A DNA stretch of 64,000 bases from Pseudaminobacter salicylatoxidans (GTDB lineage: Bacteria; Pseudomonadota; Alphaproteobacteria; Rhizobiales; Rhizobiaceae): positions 62,001-126,000 of the forward strand of contig NZ_QGGG01000009.1 in assembly GCF_003148475.1 (NCBI RefSeq), in the 5' to 3' direction. The position numbers were made by a program, and so were the translations under genes. Below the pieces are notes generated by a model. The model had not been told where the DNA came from, did no database searches, and saw nothing but the letters and a program-made list of their open reading frames with translations. Positions within the stretch are counted from its first letter, which is position 1. The number at the start of each line of letters is the position of its first letter. Below, piece by piece: positions 53,494-63,769 of this stretch.

Positions 53494-54758
53494 GAAAGAG
53501 GTTCCATATCCTCCGATCGCCCGTCCACAGGCAGGGTCGTTCGCACGTTCTCGGGCTCCGGCTGCTGTCCTTGCGGCTGAAGCTTCCATTCGCGCAAGAA
53601 TTCGCATGCCGCTTCGATGCGGCGAGCGGCGTCATTGATTTCACGCGGCAGGACGGTCAAGGGCGGCGCAAACCGCACGACATTGTCGCGCGCGGAGATG
53701 GCCATCAGATGCTGTGCCCGAAGCGCATCGACAAATTTCCGCGCATCGACAACCGTCTGGACGCCCTGAAGCAGGCCGACGCCGCGAACCTCCGCGATCA
53801 AATCGCCATATTTGCATCGGGCCCGATCAAGGTGCGTGCGAAACAGTTTCCCCATGCTGACGACACGCTTGAGAAAATCGACGTCCAGAACGATATCGAG
53901 CACCGCATTGCCGGCAGCCATAGCCAGCGGATTGCCGCCGAAGGTCGTGCCATGGCTTCCCTGCACCATTCCGCTCGCGGCCCTCCGGGTCGCAAGGCAG
54001 GCACCCATGGGAAATCCGCCACCGATTCCTTTCGCGAGGGTCACGATATCCGGCGCGATGCCAGCCCATTCATGAGCGAGGAATTTGCCGGTGCGTCCGA
54101 CGCCGGACTGGATCTCGTCGAGGATCAGCAGCAACCCGCGTTCATCGCAAATGTCGCGGAGCCGGCAAAGGGTTTCGGGATCGACCGTCCGCAACCCGCC
54201 TTCACCCTGGATCGGCTCCAGCATCAGGGCGGCAGTGGCCGGCGTGATGATTTTGTCGAGCGCCGACCAATCGCCGAGCGCGACCTGGTCGAAACCGTCA
54301 ACCTTCGGCCCAAAGCCGTCAAGATAGCGACTATATCCTGTGGCCGCGATCATCGCCAATGTCCGGCCATGAAAGGCGCCTGTGAAGGTAACGACACGAT
54401 AGCGCTCGGGGGCGCCCGCGGCGGCATGGAACCGGCGCGCCATCTTGACCGCCGCCTCGTTGGCTTCGCCGCCCGAATTGGCGAAGAAGACGACGTCAGC
54501 GAAGGTCGCGTCGACCAATCTCCCCGCCAGGCGCTCGCCATCCGGGATCCGGACAAGATTTGAGGTGTGCCAGAGCCGACCGATCTGAGCCTTCAACGTC
54601 TTGACGAGATGCGGGTGGCTGTGACCGAGTGAGTTAACGGCGATACCCGACGCGAAGTCGAGATAGCGGTCTCCGTTGCGCGTATAAAGCCACGCTCCCT
54701 TACCAAACTCAAAGGCGAGGTCGAGACGCTTGCCGATGGGAAGAAGCGGATCAGACAT
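53490..54758 (-). CDS. Class III aminotransferase, acetylornithine-aminotransferase-like
   Basis: PLP fold-type I enzyme, 422 residues. Seen: YLDFASGIAVNSLGHSHPHL, FFANSGGEANEAAVKMAR, TFTGAFHGRTLAMIAATG, LILDEIQSGVGRTGKFLAHE and the cofactor lysine in VTLAKGIGGGFPMGA, all as in ArgD. A C-terminal extension of about 25 residues (PQGQQPEPENV) is unusual. It is the head of a coupled pair with psd and not among arginine genes, so the amine substrate may differ from acetylornithine; argD as a name is therefore not given. Confidence 0.9.
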   Translation of the reverse strand: MSDPLLPIGKRLDLAFEFGKGAWLYTRNGDRYLDFASGIAVNSLGHSHPHLVKTLKAQIGRLWHTSNLVRIPDGERLAGRLVDATFADVVFFANSGGEANEAAVKMARRFHAAAGAPERYRVVTFTGAFHGRTLAMIAATGYSRYLDGFGPKVDGFDQVALGDWSALDKIITPATAALMLEPIQGEGGLRTVDPETLCRLRDICDERGLLLILDEIQSGVGRTGKFLAHEWAGIAPDIVTLAKGIGGGFPMGACLATRRAASGMVQGSHGTTFGGNPLAMAAGNAVLDIVLDVDFLKRVVSMGKLFRTHLDRARCKYGDLIAEVRGVGLLQGVQTVVDARKFVDALRAQHLMAISARDNVVRFAPPLTVLPREINDAARRIEAACEFLREWKLQPQGQQPEPENVRTTLPVDGRSEDMEPLS

Positions 54759-54964
54759 GGCCGTTTACTACGAGACGACGCAGGACAGGAGCGGTCAGAT
54801 GGAATATTCGAGGCAACACTGGCGGGTCTCCTGTGGGAGCTAAAAGGCTACTCGTTAAAAGGACTGGCAAAACAGGGTCGGGTTGTCGAAAACAACTGGG
54901 CCGGTTCAATGCGCGTGCAATATCCGGCGCCCAGGACAGAAAAGATGCACTGCCATTTCGCGGC

Positions 54965-55447
54965 CTATTCTTCCGGGTGGCGGGCTTGCGTGAGCAGGAA
55001 GGCTATTTCCGCTCCGACCTGCAGATCCTCCTCGGCGCCGAAACTGTGGCGGCGGATCATTCCGTCCCGGTCGATAAGGACGAGGCTTGGTGTGCCGCGC
55101 ATCTGGTAAGCGGCCATGGTGCGCGGGATGGGTCCATCTCCGCCGGGCCGGTCCACGGCGATTGGGAAACCGAGCCGGTACTCATGGATAAAGGCCGCCA
55201 GCGACACCGGCGTCATCGCCTCATGATGCTCGAAGACCGTGTGGATGCCGATGACGGCGACTTCCTTTGGCGAAAACAGCGCGGCTATTCTCTGAGCCTG
55301 CGGCAGACCGGATCGCACACATCCGGGACAAAGCATCTGGAATGCATGCAAAACCACGATCTTGCCCCTCAGTCCCGCAATGGTCAGCGGCTCGGGCGTA
55401 TTGAACCACTGAGCAACGTCAAGTTCAGGCGCGGGCTGGCCGATCAT
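54965..55447 (-). CDS. Redoxin / TlpA-like thiol protein
   Basis: 160-residue thioredoxin-fold protein of the AhpC-TSA/TlpA type: LRGKIVVLHAFQMLCPGCVRSGLPQ carries a CPGC motif, and RTMAAYQMRGTPSLVLIDRDG the cis-proline. The start at 55447 is backed by GGAG about 8 nt upstream. A longer frame to 55570 reads like a signal peptide but lacks a ribosome binding site; if used, the protein would be exported. It lies 206 bp upstream of the aminotransferase on the same strand and may lead that operon. Confidence 0.85.
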   Translation of the reverse strand: MIGQPAPELDVAQWFNTPEPLTIAGLRGKIVVLHAFQMLCPGCVRSGLPQAQRIAALFSPKEVAVIGIHTVFEHHEAMTPVSLAAFIHEYRLGFPIAVDRPGGDGPIPRTMAAYQMRGTPSLVLIDRDGMIRRHSFGAEEDLQVGAEIAFLLTQARHPEE

Positions 55448-55734
55448 TTCCGTTCTCCTAATGAAACCGGCCGCGACACGCGGGACGGAGGACTGGGCCC
55501 AGCTTGGAGACGCGCCCAGTCGTGGCACTATTGCGGCACCCTGGATAATGGCCGCCAAGCCAACCGCCACAGGCTATGCGGTTGTCCGCACGAATGGAGG
55601 GCCGGATATGACCAGTGTGATGGGCCGGTCTATGTGGCCGACGCACCAATCCGGACCGGCTTAGCGAAAATCCGCCATCCGGCTGATAACAACCGAAAGC
55701 GCTTTTGCTAAATGCGCCAGTGTCCTAGGGACGA

Positions 55735-55808
55735 GGCCGGATGGCGGAGCGGTTACGCGGCGGATTGCAAATCCGCTTAGCCTGGTTCGAATCCAGGTCC
55801 GGCCTCCA
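55735..55808 (+). tRNA. tRNA-Cys (GCA)
   Basis: Cloverleaf can be drawn by hand: 7-bp acceptor ggccgga / tccggcc, D-arm, 5-bp anticodon stem gcgga / tccgc around loop ttgcaaa with anticodon GCA at 55767-55769, T-arm cctgg-ttcgaat-ccagg, discriminator T and encoded CCA at 55806-55808. No duplicated 3' end was noticed nearby, so no integrated element at this tRNA is evident. Confidence 0.97.
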
Positions 55809-55886
55809 GTTCGCGAAACATCGTGGAACTGGATATTGCAACACGCCCAGATGGTTCAGCCGGCAGCGGGCGCCGAGGTGCTCGAT

Positions 55887-56567
55887 ATGACAACCATCGA
55901 TCAGATCCTGACTGGAAAAGTCGCCCCTCTCGGCTTGAAAGCCGCCCCGAGCGGCATCGACAAATACCCGGTGACCGGACGCATCTTTCTGGGTCGCGAA
56001 GGTCTAACCGGCGATGCCCAGGGCGACCGCAAGCATCATGGCGGCCCCGACAAGGCTCTTCATCACTACGCCTTCGAGCACTATGCACATTGGATCGATG
56101 TGATAGGGCCGCGCGATGTCCTGGTGCGGCCGGGCGCATTCGGAGAGAACCTGTCGACCCGAGGCCTGACCGAGAACGAGGCGGCAATCGGCGACATATT
56201 CAGGATCGGACAGGCTGTCGTTCAGGTCAGCCAGGGTCGCCAGCCATGTTGGAAGCTGAATGCACGCTTCGATGTTCCCGACATGGCGCTGCTGGTGCAA
56301 AGGACCGGCCTGACGGGCTGGTATTACAGGGTGATCGAGGAAGGCTTCATCGAAGTGGGAGACGCGCTCGCTCTCGAGGATCGCGTGTCCCCCGAATGGA
56401 CCATTCGCCGGGCGTGGCGAACCCTTTACGTCGACACGATGAATCTCGGCGAACTCGCCGAGATGGCGTCGCTCGCACACCTGCCGGACAGCTGGCGCGG
56501 CTATGCGCGAAAACGGCTTGAGACCCGGCAGGTTGAAAATTGGTCGCGGCGCCTTCAGGGCACCTGA
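55887..56567 (+). CDS. MOSC-domain protein, YiiM-like
   Basis: 226-residue MOSC protein of the YiiM type, which handles molybdenum cofactor-bound sulfur and in E. coli contributes to detoxifying N-hydroxylated compounds such as 6-hydroxylaminopurine. Seen: GLTGDAQGDRKHHGGPDKALHHY, PGAFGENLSTRGL, QVSQGRQPCWKLNARF with the conserved cysteine, and TGWYYRVIEEGFIEVGD, followed by the 3-alpha tail. The ATG at 55887 has GAGGTG upstream; earlier ATGs (55836, 55851) are less likely. Confidence 0.9.
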   Translation: MTTIDQILTGKVAPLGLKAAPSGIDKYPVTGRIFLGREGLTGDAQGDRKHHGGPDKALHHYAFEHYAHWIDVIGPRDVLVRPGAFGENLSTRGLTENEAAIGDIFRIGQAVVQVSQGRQPCWKLNARFDVPDMALLVQRTGLTGWYYRVIEEGFIEVGDALALEDRVSPEWTIRRAWRTLYVDTMNLGELAEMASLAHLPDSWRGYARKRLETRQVENWSRRLQGT

Positions 56568-56883
56568 ACCGGCGGCAGCAGCCGGTAGCGCCCTTGCAGA
56601 TCACCAGAATTGATCGATTGAGAGCACAATCCTCTCTCGTCGGATATGGTTTGCAACCATACTCTACGGCTCCCCCAAGCTTTGCCATAAGCAGCAGGCC
56701 AAGATCGACGAGAAAATCGAACCCATCCTGATGGAAATCCTGCGGCGGAACGCTGGGGGAGGCCTTCCGCGTAGGCAGACAAGACACTGCGACAACAGCA
56801 AAATTGTACTTCTTGCTTCTTCGTGCCATGAAGTTGATCCGGCCCAGCCGGATGGATCATCCAACGTATGAAAGACATGCCGG
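56568..56883. other. Intergenic stretch with no supported gene
   Basis: 316 bp between the MOSC gene and the second MocR regulator. A short plus frame (KQQAKIDEKIEPILMEILR) is open but unrecognised and lacks start and context. The promoter of the downstream regulator must lie here; no clear motif was identified. Confidence 0.4.
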
Positions 56884-58317
56884 ATGGGCAAAGGTACGAC
56901 ATTGGCGATCGAGGTCAGGCCGGATAGCAGGGAGCCGATCTTCCTGGCGCTGGCGCGCACCATCATCGAGGAGATCGAACGGGGGCGCCTCAAATCCGGC
57001 GACCCGCTTCCAGGCACCCGGGCGCTGGCGCGAAGCTTGCGACTGAACCGCAATACAGTCGATGCGGCCTACCACGAACTCATTATGCAGGGTTGGCTCG
57101 CCACCGAACCGTCTCGCGGGACCTTCGTGGCAAGTGATCTCCCCGATATCGTCAAGCGCTCCAAACCGGAGCGATCGGTCAGCAATGCGAGCCTGATGAC
57201 CGGCGCCCAAAAACCAATGCTCAGTCTGTCGGACGGGTCGCCCGATGTTCGCCTCGTTCCAACCGCGGCCTTTGCCCAGGCCTTCCGCCGTGCGCTGTCG
57301 AGTGCCGCTTTCGCATCGGGGGGTGCGTATGGCGACCCCCGTGGAAGCCTGATCCTGCGCAAGTCGTTGTCGTCCTATCTGCGCGACGAGCGCGGGCTGC
57401 CTTCCTCGGCGACCGACATTCTCGTGACTCGGGGTAGCCAGATGGCGCTTTTTCTCGCGGCCTCAGCCATCGCGGAGCCAGGAGCCGCCATCGCGGTGGA
57501 ACGACCCGGATATCCCCTCGCCTGGTCGGCGTTCCGCGCGGCCGGTGCGAGCGTCATAGGCGTTCCCGTAGATGCCGGGGGCATTGATGTGGACGCGCTT
57601 GAACACCTTGCGCGCGCAAACGAACGATTGCGGGCCGTATATGTGACGCCCCACCATCAATATCCGACCACAGTGACGCTGGGGGCAGGCAGACGGCTGC
57701 GCCTGATGGAAATCGCCCGGCGCCACGGCCTCGTGGTGATCGAGGACGACTACGATAATGAATATCGTTTCGATGGCCGGCCCATTCTTCCGCTTGCGGC
57801 ACGGGGCCAGGACGACCTGCCTGTCATCTATCTCGGATCGTTGTCCAAACTGCTCGCGCCAGGCATCCGCGTCGGCTACGCCGTCGCGCCACCGAAGATC
57901 CTGCTCCAGATGGCCGATCGGCGCGAGGCGCTGGATCGCCAGGGCGACCTGCCACTGGAGCACGCCCTCGCCAACCTGATCGAGGACGGCACCATCAAAC
58001 GGCATGCGCGCAAGGCGCGGAAAGTCTATCAGGTGCGCCGCGAGTTTCTGGCGCAATTGCTTGCGGAACGACTCGCGGACCGGGCGGAGTTCACACTGCC
58101 GGCCGGCGGACTTGCCATCTGGTTGCGGCTCAGACACGGGTTGAGTGCGGAAACCTGGGCGGCGAACGCGGCCAAATTTGGCCTTTCGGTTCTTCCCGGG
58201 ATTCGCTTTGAACTGGATACGACACGGCCCCCTGAAGCATTTCGGTTAGGCTTCGCCAGTCTTGACCAGAAAGAGACGCTGCGCGCCGTCGAAATCCTTC
58301 ATCGTACGGCACCTTAG
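56884..58317 (+). CDS. MocR-family regulator (GntR-aminotransferase fusion)
   Basis: 477 residues, usual MocR length. GntR domain: EPIFLALARTIIEEIERGRL, LARSLRLNRNTVDAAYHEL, TEPSRGTFVAS. Aminotransferase-like domain: AVERPGYPLAWSAFRAAGA, VVIEDDYDNEYRFDG and the PLP lysine in YLGSLSKLLAPGIRVGY. Distinct in sequence from the MocR at 37678 and without an obvious divergent target; the nearest genes are a MOSC protein upstream and an IclR regulator downstream. It probably senses an amino compound through PLP. Ribosome binding site weak. Confidence 0.92.
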   Translation: MGKGTTLAIEVRPDSREPIFLALARTIIEEIERGRLKSGDPLPGTRALARSLRLNRNTVDAAYHELIMQGWLATEPSRGTFVASDLPDIVKRSKPERSVSNASLMTGAQKPMLSLSDGSPDVRLVPTAAFAQAFRRALSSAAFASGGAYGDPRGSLILRKSLSSYLRDERGLPSSATDILVTRGSQMALFLAASAIAEPGAAIAVERPGYPLAWSAFRAAGASVIGVPVDAGGIDVDALEHLARANERLRAVYVTPHHQYPTTVTLGAGRRLRLMEIARRHGLVVIEDDYDNEYRFDGRPILPLAARGQDDLPVIYLGSLSKLLAPGIRVGYAVAPPKILLQMADRREALDRQGDLPLEHALANLIEDGTIKRHARKARKVYQVRREFLAQLLAERLADRAEFTLPAGGLAIWLRLRHGLSAETWAANAAKFGLSVLPGIRFELDTTRPPEAFRLGFASLDQKETLRAVEILHRTAP

Positions 58318-58465
58318 AGACCTCACGATAGAAGATGCCAGCTGGCGCCTTCGATCGCCCTGTGCTGCTGCGGCGAACGACCGTAAGAGCTGCGCCATCC
58401 TGTACCCGGCTCCGTGTCGGATGCACCGCGAATAAACTCGTGGTGTCTTTCCGGAAAAATCGATG

Positions 58466-59230
58466 TCAGGCGATGGAAAGCTTCACGGAAACGTCCTGAA
58501 GGTGGGCAAGCGCGGTTTTGACGTCTGCTGCCTGTGCATCATCGAGGCGCTCGAAATAGGGGCAGGTCAGAACCGCCAGCGCATCTCCCGACGGGGCGAA
58601 AACCGGGACTGAAATATCGCGTACACCGACAAGCTGAAGGCTGTCGCCGATACGGTAGCCCTTGCCGCGCACCTCTTCCAGAACGGGTTCAAGCTCTGCA
58701 AGATGGCGCTGCTGGGCATCGCTGCCCCAGATCGCTAGCGTTTCATGGCGACGGTCCGGGCTCTGGAATGCCAGCAGCGTCTGTCCCGAGCCGGTGGTCA
58801 GCAGATCGAGCTGCGCGCCGGTGCGCAGCCGGAATTCCCAATGGGCGGGGCTGCTGGCCTGCGCAACCACAATGGCGTATCCTCTTTCCGGGGCCACCAG
58901 ATGTATGGACTGGTGGGTGGCTCGGGCGAATTGGTCCATCAGGGGCAGGGCGCGGGCGCTGAGGCGCCGCAGCGGCGGATGCTGGCTGCCCAGCATGAAC
59001 AGCTTCATGGTCAACGCATAGCGGTCACCTTCAATGGACCGGCTGACATAGTCACGCGCCACCAGCCGTTCGAGCATCCGGTAGATTTCACTCGGCCCCC
59101 GGCCCATGGCCTTGACGATTTCGGCGCGCGTCAGCCCGTGCGGCTGGCTGGAAAGGAGTTCCAGAATATCCAGCCCCTTATCAAGGGCTGGCGCGCGATA
59201 GCGGTCTTCGGTGGTTTTCTTGCTGTTCAC
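58466..59230 (-). CDS. IclR-family regulator of the sugar cassette
   Basis: 254 residues from the GTG at 59230, placed by GGAG about 8 nt upstream; an ATG at 59281 is in frame but has no such site. The N-terminal winged helix reads LDILELLSSQPHGLTRAEIVKAM and GPSEIYRMLERLVARDYV; the IclR effector domain follows (HQSIHLVAPERGYAIVVAQ, GVRDISVPVFAPSG). Divergent from the dehydrogenase/ABC/hydrolase operon with a dyad in between, so it most likely represses or activates that operon in response to a pathway intermediate. Confidence 0.92.
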   Translation of the reverse strand: MNSKKTTEDRYRAPALDKGLDILELLSSQPHGLTRAEIVKAMGRGPSEIYRMLERLVARDYVSRSIEGDRYALTMKLFMLGSQHPPLRRLSARALPLMDQFARATHQSIHLVAPERGYAIVVAQASSPAHWEFRLRTGAQLDLLTTGSGQTLLAFQSPDRRHETLAIWGSDAQQRHLAELEPVLEEVRGKGYRIGDSLQLVGVRDISVPVFAPSGDALAVLTCPYFERLDDAQAADVKTALAHLQDVSVKLSIA

Positions 59231-59305
59231 ATGCGTTCTCCGGGGCCGGATGCATTGATTGAGAAAACGGGCGGCTGTCAACTTTGATGTTGCACAATGC
59301 CTTCA

Positions 59306-59330
59306 TATATGAATAGACTATTCGCATATA
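59306..59330. promoter_or_regulatory. Candidate IclR operator
   Basis: Near-palindrome tatatgaata ... tattcgcatata centred between the IclR gene and the divergent SDR gene. AT-rich and about 15-25 bp long, as known for IclR-type sites. One extra base interrupts the symmetry. Inference from position. Confidence 0.5.
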
Positions 59331-59372
59331 AACGATTATTGAGCTTCGGCTCAAGCGGGAGGAGATCGTTAT

Positions 59373-60122
59373 ATGAGACTGGACGGAAAGCGGATCCTCA
59401 TATCCGCGGCGGCTCAGGGTATTGGACGCGCCAGTGCGTTGGCCTGCGCGGCCGAAGGCGCCAGCGTTGTTGCGGTGGACATTGCAGGGGAAGGTCTGGC
59501 TACGCTCGCCGCCGGAAATTCCGCCATCGAAACGCACCGCCTGGATGTTCGTGACCGTTCGGCAATCGACGCCCTTGCAGCACGCCTCGGGCCGCTCGAC
59601 GGGCTTTTCAATTGCGCAGGGTTTGTCCATCACGGCACCATTCTCGATCTCAGCGAGGACGACTGGGCGTTCAGCATGGACCTCAACGTCACCTCCATGT
59701 ATCGCATGACGCAAGCCTTCCTGCCTGCCATGCTGGAACGGGCTGGCGAAACGGGCAGCGTTTCCATTCTCAACATGGCTTCGATGGCCTCGTCGATCAA
59801 AGGCTTCGTCAACCGCGCCGCTTACGGCACGACCAAGGCCGCGGTGATAGGTCTGACCAAGGCGGTCGCCGCCGATTTCGTCACGCGCGGGGTGCGTTGC
59901 AACGCGCTGTGTCCCGGCACGGTCGACACGCCCTCCTTGCGCGGCCGCATCGCGTCCGCAGCCGATCCGGTGCAGGCCGAAAAGGATTTCACCGCCCGCC
60001 AGCCCATGGGGCGTCTGGCGACGGTCAGCGATATTGCGCCGATGGTGGTTTATCTGCTGTCTGACGAAAGCCGCTTCGTGACCGGGCAGGCGATGCTCGT
60101 TGACGGCGGCGTGACGATCTGA
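59373..60122 (+). CDS. SDR dehydrogenase, 2-keto-3-deoxy-L-fuconate dehydrogenase-like
   Basis: 249-residue classical short-chain dehydrogenase. Cofactor loop [17 protein letters not shown], structural [16 protein letters not shown], catalytic Ser/Tyr/Lys in [11 protein letters not shown] and [15 protein letters not shown], and C-terminal [11 protein letters not shown]. The [13 protein letters not shown] and [10 protein letters not shown] stretches resemble the 2-keto-3-deoxy-L-fuconate dehydrogenase branch (related to DHRS6). With a sugar ABC transporter and an FAH-family hydrolase it fits the pathway deoxyketo-sugar acid to diketo acid to pyruvate plus lactate. Other 3-hydroxy acids are possible. 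Confidence 0.88.
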   Translation: MRLDGKRILISAAAQGIGRASALACAAEGASVVAVDIAGEGLATLAAGNSAIETHRLDVRDRSAIDALAARLGPLDGLFNCAGFVHHGTILDLSEDDWAFSMDLNVTSMYRMTQAFLPAMLERAGETGSVSILNMASMASSIKGFVNRAAYGTTKAAVIGLTKAVAADFVTRGVRCNALCPGTVDTPSLRGRIASAADPVQAEKDFTARQPMGRLATVSDIAPMVVYLLSDESRFVTGQAMLVDGGVTI

Positions 60123-60141
60123 CGGTTCGGGGAGGGTGGCG

Positions 60142-61716
60142 ATGTCCGGAACAGCAGCCACGAAACCCGCAGCGAATGCCGTATTGCCCGTCGTTTCCAT
60201 GCGCGGCATAGAAAAGCGGTTTCCCGGCGTTCATGCGCTCAGCAATGTCAGCTTCGAATTGCTGCCGGGCGAGGTTCATGCGCTGATGGGCGAGAATGGC
60301 GCAGGCAAATCCACGCTGATGAAAGTCCTATCCGGCGTTTATTCACGCGATGGCGGCGAAGTGCTCATCGACGGCCAGCAGGTGGATATTACAAGCCCGC
60401 GCGCCGCGCAGGACGCGGGCATCAGCATTATTCATCAGGAGTTGAGCCTGATGAATGACCTGACCGCAGCCCAGAACATCTTCATCGGGCGTGAGCCGAG
60501 GCTGGCCTTCGGGCGGCTGGACGAGGTGGCGCTGAACCGGCAGGCGGCCGACATATTCGCCTCCATGAACCTGCAGCTCGATCCGCGCACCCCGGTGGGA
60601 GGCCTGACGATTGCCCGCCAGCAAATGGTGGAGATCGCCAAGGCGCTCTCCTTCCATTCCCGCGTTCTCATCATGGACGAGCCGACGGCGGCGCTCAACA
60701 ATGCCGAGATCGAGGAGTTGTTCGTCATCATCCGCCGGCTGAAGGCTGAAGGTGTCGGTATCATCTATATCTCGCACAAGATGGATGAGCTGAAGCGGGT
60801 TGCCGACCGGGTGACTGTGATGCGCGACGGCCAATATGTGGACACGGTCGATGCCGCCTCGACGCCGGTGGGGCGCATCATCTCCATGATGGTTGGCCGG
60901 GCGCTGACGGAGAGTGCTGTCGAAGTGCCGGAGCTGACCGATGCGCCGGTGGCGCTGGAGGTGCGGGGCCTGTCGCGCGGGCGCGAAATACGCGATGTCA
61001 GTTTCAGCCTGCGCAAAGGCGAAATACTCGGTTTTGCCGGCCTGATGGGGGCCGGGCGCACCGAGGTAGCGCGCGCGATCTTCGGTGCGGACCCGCGCGA
61101 TTCCGGGACGATACTCGTGGGTGGCCGGGAAGTCGATATCCGCACTCCAGCCCACGCCGTTCAGGTCGGCATCGGCTATCTCTCGGAGGACCGGAAGCAT
61201 TTCGGCCTCGCTGTGGGCATGGATGTGCGCGCCAATATCGCCATGGCCAGCCTTGCGCGCTTCACAGGTCGGCTGGGACAACTGGACGAACCGGCCATGC
61301 GTGATGCGGCGCAATCCGCAATCCGGCAGCTTGCCATCCGCACCCCTTCAGACAGGCAGGAAGTGCGCCTTCTTTCCGGCGGCAACCAGCAGAAGGTGGT
61401 GATTGCCAAATGGCTGCTGCGCGATTGCGATGTGCTCATCTTCGACGAGCCGACGCGCGGCATCGATGTCGGCGCGAAGAGTGAAATCTACAAACTGCTG
61501 AACAGTTTGGCGGAGCAGGGGCGCGCGATCATCGTCATCTCTTCCGAATTGCCGGAGGTGCTGCGCCTCAGCCACCGCATTGCGGTGATGTGTGAAGGCC
61601 GCCTCACGGGAATCCTGCCGGGCGGAGCGCAGACCAGTCAGGAGGATATCATGCGTCTTGCAACGATGCGCGAAACCGCCATGCAACCGACAGGAGCGGC
61701 CCATGAGCAGCATTGA
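60142..61716 (+). CDS. Sugar ABC transporter, double ATP-binding protein (RbsA-like)
   Basis: 524 residues with two ATPase domains as in RbsA/MglA/XylG. First domain: Walker [35 protein letters not shown]. Second domain: [18 protein letters not shown] in place of a canonical Walker [14 protein letters not shown], signature [16 protein letters not shown] and [17 protein letters not shown]. The ATG at 60142 follows GGGGAGGG; a GTG at 60136 is an alternative. Overlaps the permease start by 14 nt. Energises uptake of a monosaccharide. Confidence 0.94.
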   Translation: MSGTAATKPAANAVLPVVSMRGIEKRFPGVHALSNVSFELLPGEVHALMGENGAGKSTLMKVLSGVYSRDGGEVLIDGQQVDITSPRAAQDAGISIIHQELSLMNDLTAAQNIFIGREPRLAFGRLDEVALNRQAADIFASMNLQLDPRTPVGGLTIARQQMVEIAKALSFHSRVLIMDEPTAALNNAEIEELFVIIRRLKAEGVGIIYISHKMDELKRVADRVTVMRDGQYVDTVDAASTPVGRIISMMVGRALTESAVEVPELTDAPVALEVRGLSRGREIRDVSFSLRKGEILGFAGLMGAGRTEVARAIFGADPRDSGTILVGGREVDIRTPAHAVQVGIGYLSEDRKHFGLAVGMDVRANIAMASLARFTGRLGQLDEPAMRDAAQSAIRQLAIRTPSDRQEVRLLSGGNQQKVVIAKWLLRDCDVLIFDEPTRGIDVGAKSEIYKLLNSLAEQGRAIIVISSELPEVLRLSHRIAVMCEGRLTGILPGGAQTSQEDIMRLATMRETAMQPTGAAHEQH

Positions 61717-62710
61717 AGCCGGCCGGCAGGGGGGAGGCGTGGCACGTCTGTTCACGGGCGGAGCACAGCAGAAGTTACTCGCCTTCATGAGCCTGATCGT
61801 TCTGCTGATCGGTTTCAGTCTCGCTTCGCCCAATTTCATGCAGACGTCGAACATCATCGCGATCCTGCAGGCGACCTCGGTCAACGGCGTGCTGGCGGTC
61901 GCCGCCACTCTGGTGATCATCACCGGCGGTATCGATCTTTCCGTCGGTACGCTGATGACTTTCTGCGCCGTGATTGCCGGTGTCGTGCTGACCTATTGGG
62001 GATTGCCGCTGCCGCTTGGCATCATCGCCGCGATTGGGGCAGGTGCGCTTTGCGGTCTGGTATCCGGCACCTTCGTTGCCAAGATGAAAATTCCGCCGTT
62101 CATCGCCACACTTGGCATGATGCTGATGCTGAAGGGGCTGTCGCTGGTGATTTCCGGCACAAGGCCGATCTACTTCAACGATACGCCGGGTTTTACGGAG
62201 ATTTCCCTAGGCTCGCTGATCGGGTCCGTCATTCCGGTGCTGCCGATCCCCAACGGCGTTCTGATCCTGTTTCTGGTGGCCGGGGCGGCAAGCTACATTC
62301 TGGGGCGCACGGTGCTTGGCCGCTACACATTCGCGCTTGGCTCCAATGAAGAATCGGTGCGCCTGTCCGGCGTTAATACCGACAGATGGAAGATGGCCGT
62401 CTATGCGCTGGCCGGCGGCATCTGCGGCATTGCCGGCCTGCTGATCGCCTCGCGTCTCAACTCCGCGCAGCCGGCGCTTGGTCTTGGTTATGAGCTTGAG
62501 GCGATCGCTGCCGTGGTGATTGGCGGCACTTCGCTTTCGGGCGGGCGCGGCACCATTCTCGGCACGCTGATAGGCGCGCTCATCATGTCGGTGCTCGCCA
62601 ATGGCCTGCGCATTCTTTCGGTGGCTCAGGAATGGCAGACGGTGGTCACCGGCGCGATCATCATCCTTGCCGTCTATGCCGACATGATGCGCAGGCAGCG
62701 CATGGGCTGA
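61703..62710 (+). CDS. Sugar ABC transporter permease (RbsC-like)
   Basis: 335-residue inner-membrane permease of the ribose/xylose class with about 8-10 helices. Seen: [37 protein letters not shown] and [20 protein letters not shown], the family-specific C-terminal motif. The ATG at 61703 lies inside the ATPase gene end and is preceded by AGGAGCGG. Partner of the flanking ATPase and binding protein. Confidence 0.94.
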   Translation: MSSIEAGRQGGGVARLFTGGAQQKLLAFMSLIVLLIGFSLASPNFMQTSNIIAILQATSVNGVLAVAATLVIITGGIDLSVGTLMTFCAVIAGVVLTYWGLPLPLGIIAAIGAGALCGLVSGTFVAKMKIPPFIATLGMMLMLKGLSLVISGTRPIYFNDTPGFTEISLGSLIGSVIPVLPIPNGVLILFLVAGAASYILGRTVLGRYTFALGSNEESVRLSGVNTDRWKMAVYALAGGICGIAGLLIASRLNSAQPALGLGYELEAIAAVVIGGTSLSGGRGTILGTLIGALIMSVLANGLRILSVAQEWQTVVTGAIIILAVYADMMRRQRMG

Positions 62711-62806
62711 GCCGAAGACGACATTCGCTCAACAATGAGAGGGGCGGCCAACGTTCCCGATGCAGAAAGTTGAAATGAGAGTGAACGGAACCGCACAGGA
62801 GGAAAC

Positions 62807-63754
62807 ATGTTCACGAGACGCGCACTGCTTGGCGCCATAAGCGCTGCATCCCTCATTGCCAGCGGCATGACCGCTTCGGCGCAGGACAAGATGTATATTC
62901 CGCTGATCTCGAAAGGCTTCCAGCATCAGTTCTGGCAGGCCGTGAAAGCCGGCGCGGACAAGGCCGCTGCTGATTTGGGTGTTGAGGTGACCTTTGAAGG
63001 CCCTGACAACGAAACCATGGTCGACCGCCAGATCGACATGCTGGCCGCCGCCCTTGCCAAGAAGCCTGCGGCCATCGGCTTTGCGGCGCTCGACAGTCAG
63101 GCGGCGGTTCCACTTCTGAAGAAGGCCGACAGCGAGGGCATTTCGATCATCGCCTTCGACTCCGGTGTCGACAGCGACATTCCGAAGGCAACCGCCTCGA
63201 CCGACAACATCGCCGCAGCCGGCCTCGCCGCAGACAAGATGGCCGAACTCATCGGCGGCAAGGGCAAGGTCGCTGTGGTTGCCCACGACCAGACCAGCCG
63301 CACCGGCATCGACCGGCGCGACGGGTTCGTAAACCGCATCAAGGAGAAGTATCCGGATATCGAGATTGTCACCGTGCAGTATGGCAGCGGCGACCATCTG
63401 CAGTCGACCGAGATCACCAAGTCGATCCTGCAGGCCAATCCCGATCTCAGGGGCATTTTCGGCACCAATGAAGGGTCGGCTGTCGGTGTCGTCAATGGCG
63501 TGCGTGAAGCGGGCGCCAAGGGTGTCGTCATCATCGGCTACGATTCCGGCAAGCAGCAGAAGGATGCGATCCGTGAAGGGCTGATGGCCGGCGCCATCAC
63601 CCAGAACCCGGTTGGCATCGGTTACGAGACCGTGAAGGCCGCCGTGGCCGCCGCCAAGGGCGAAACCGTGCCGGCGCAGATCGATACCGGTTTCTACTTC
63701 TACGACAAGGCCAATATCGACTCGCCCGAAATCGCGGCTGTTCTTTACGACTGA
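62807..63754 (+). CDS. Periplasmic sugar-binding protein (RbsB-like)
   Basis: 315 residues; a signal peptide with TRRALLG and a hydrophobic core ends near ASAQ. Periplasmic-binding protein type 1 fold: MYIPLISKGFQHQFWQAVK, AAIGFAALDSQAAVPLLKKA, IIAFDSGVDSDIPKATAST and IFGTNEGSAVGVVNGVREAG. AGGAGG lies 5 nt before the ATG. It captures the sugar for the upstream ATPase and permease. Confidence 0.93.
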   Translation: MFTRRALLGAISAASLIASGMTASAQDKMYIPLISKGFQHQFWQAVKAGADKAAADLGVEVTFEGPDNETMVDRQIDMLAAALAKKPAAIGFAALDSQAAVPLLKKADSEGISIIAFDSGVDSDIPKATASTDNIAAAGLAADKMAELIGGKGKVAVVAHDQTSRTGIDRRDGFVNRIKEKYPDIEIVTVQYGSGDHLQSTEITKSILQANPDLRGIFGTNEGSAVGVVNGVREAGAKGVVIIGYDSGKQQKDAIREGLMAGAITQNPVGIGYETVKAAVAAAKGETVPAQIDTGFYFYDKANIDSPEIAAVLYD

Positions 63755-63769
63755 CGGTATCGGTGGTTG

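Noticed and set aside
55448-55570. Signal-peptide-like extension of the redoxin protein
   Set aside because: It has no ribosome binding site, and the ATG at 55447 has one; kept only as an alternative.
55735-55808. Integrated element at tRNA-Cys
   Set aside because: No integrase and no repeated tRNA 3' end were noticed on either side.
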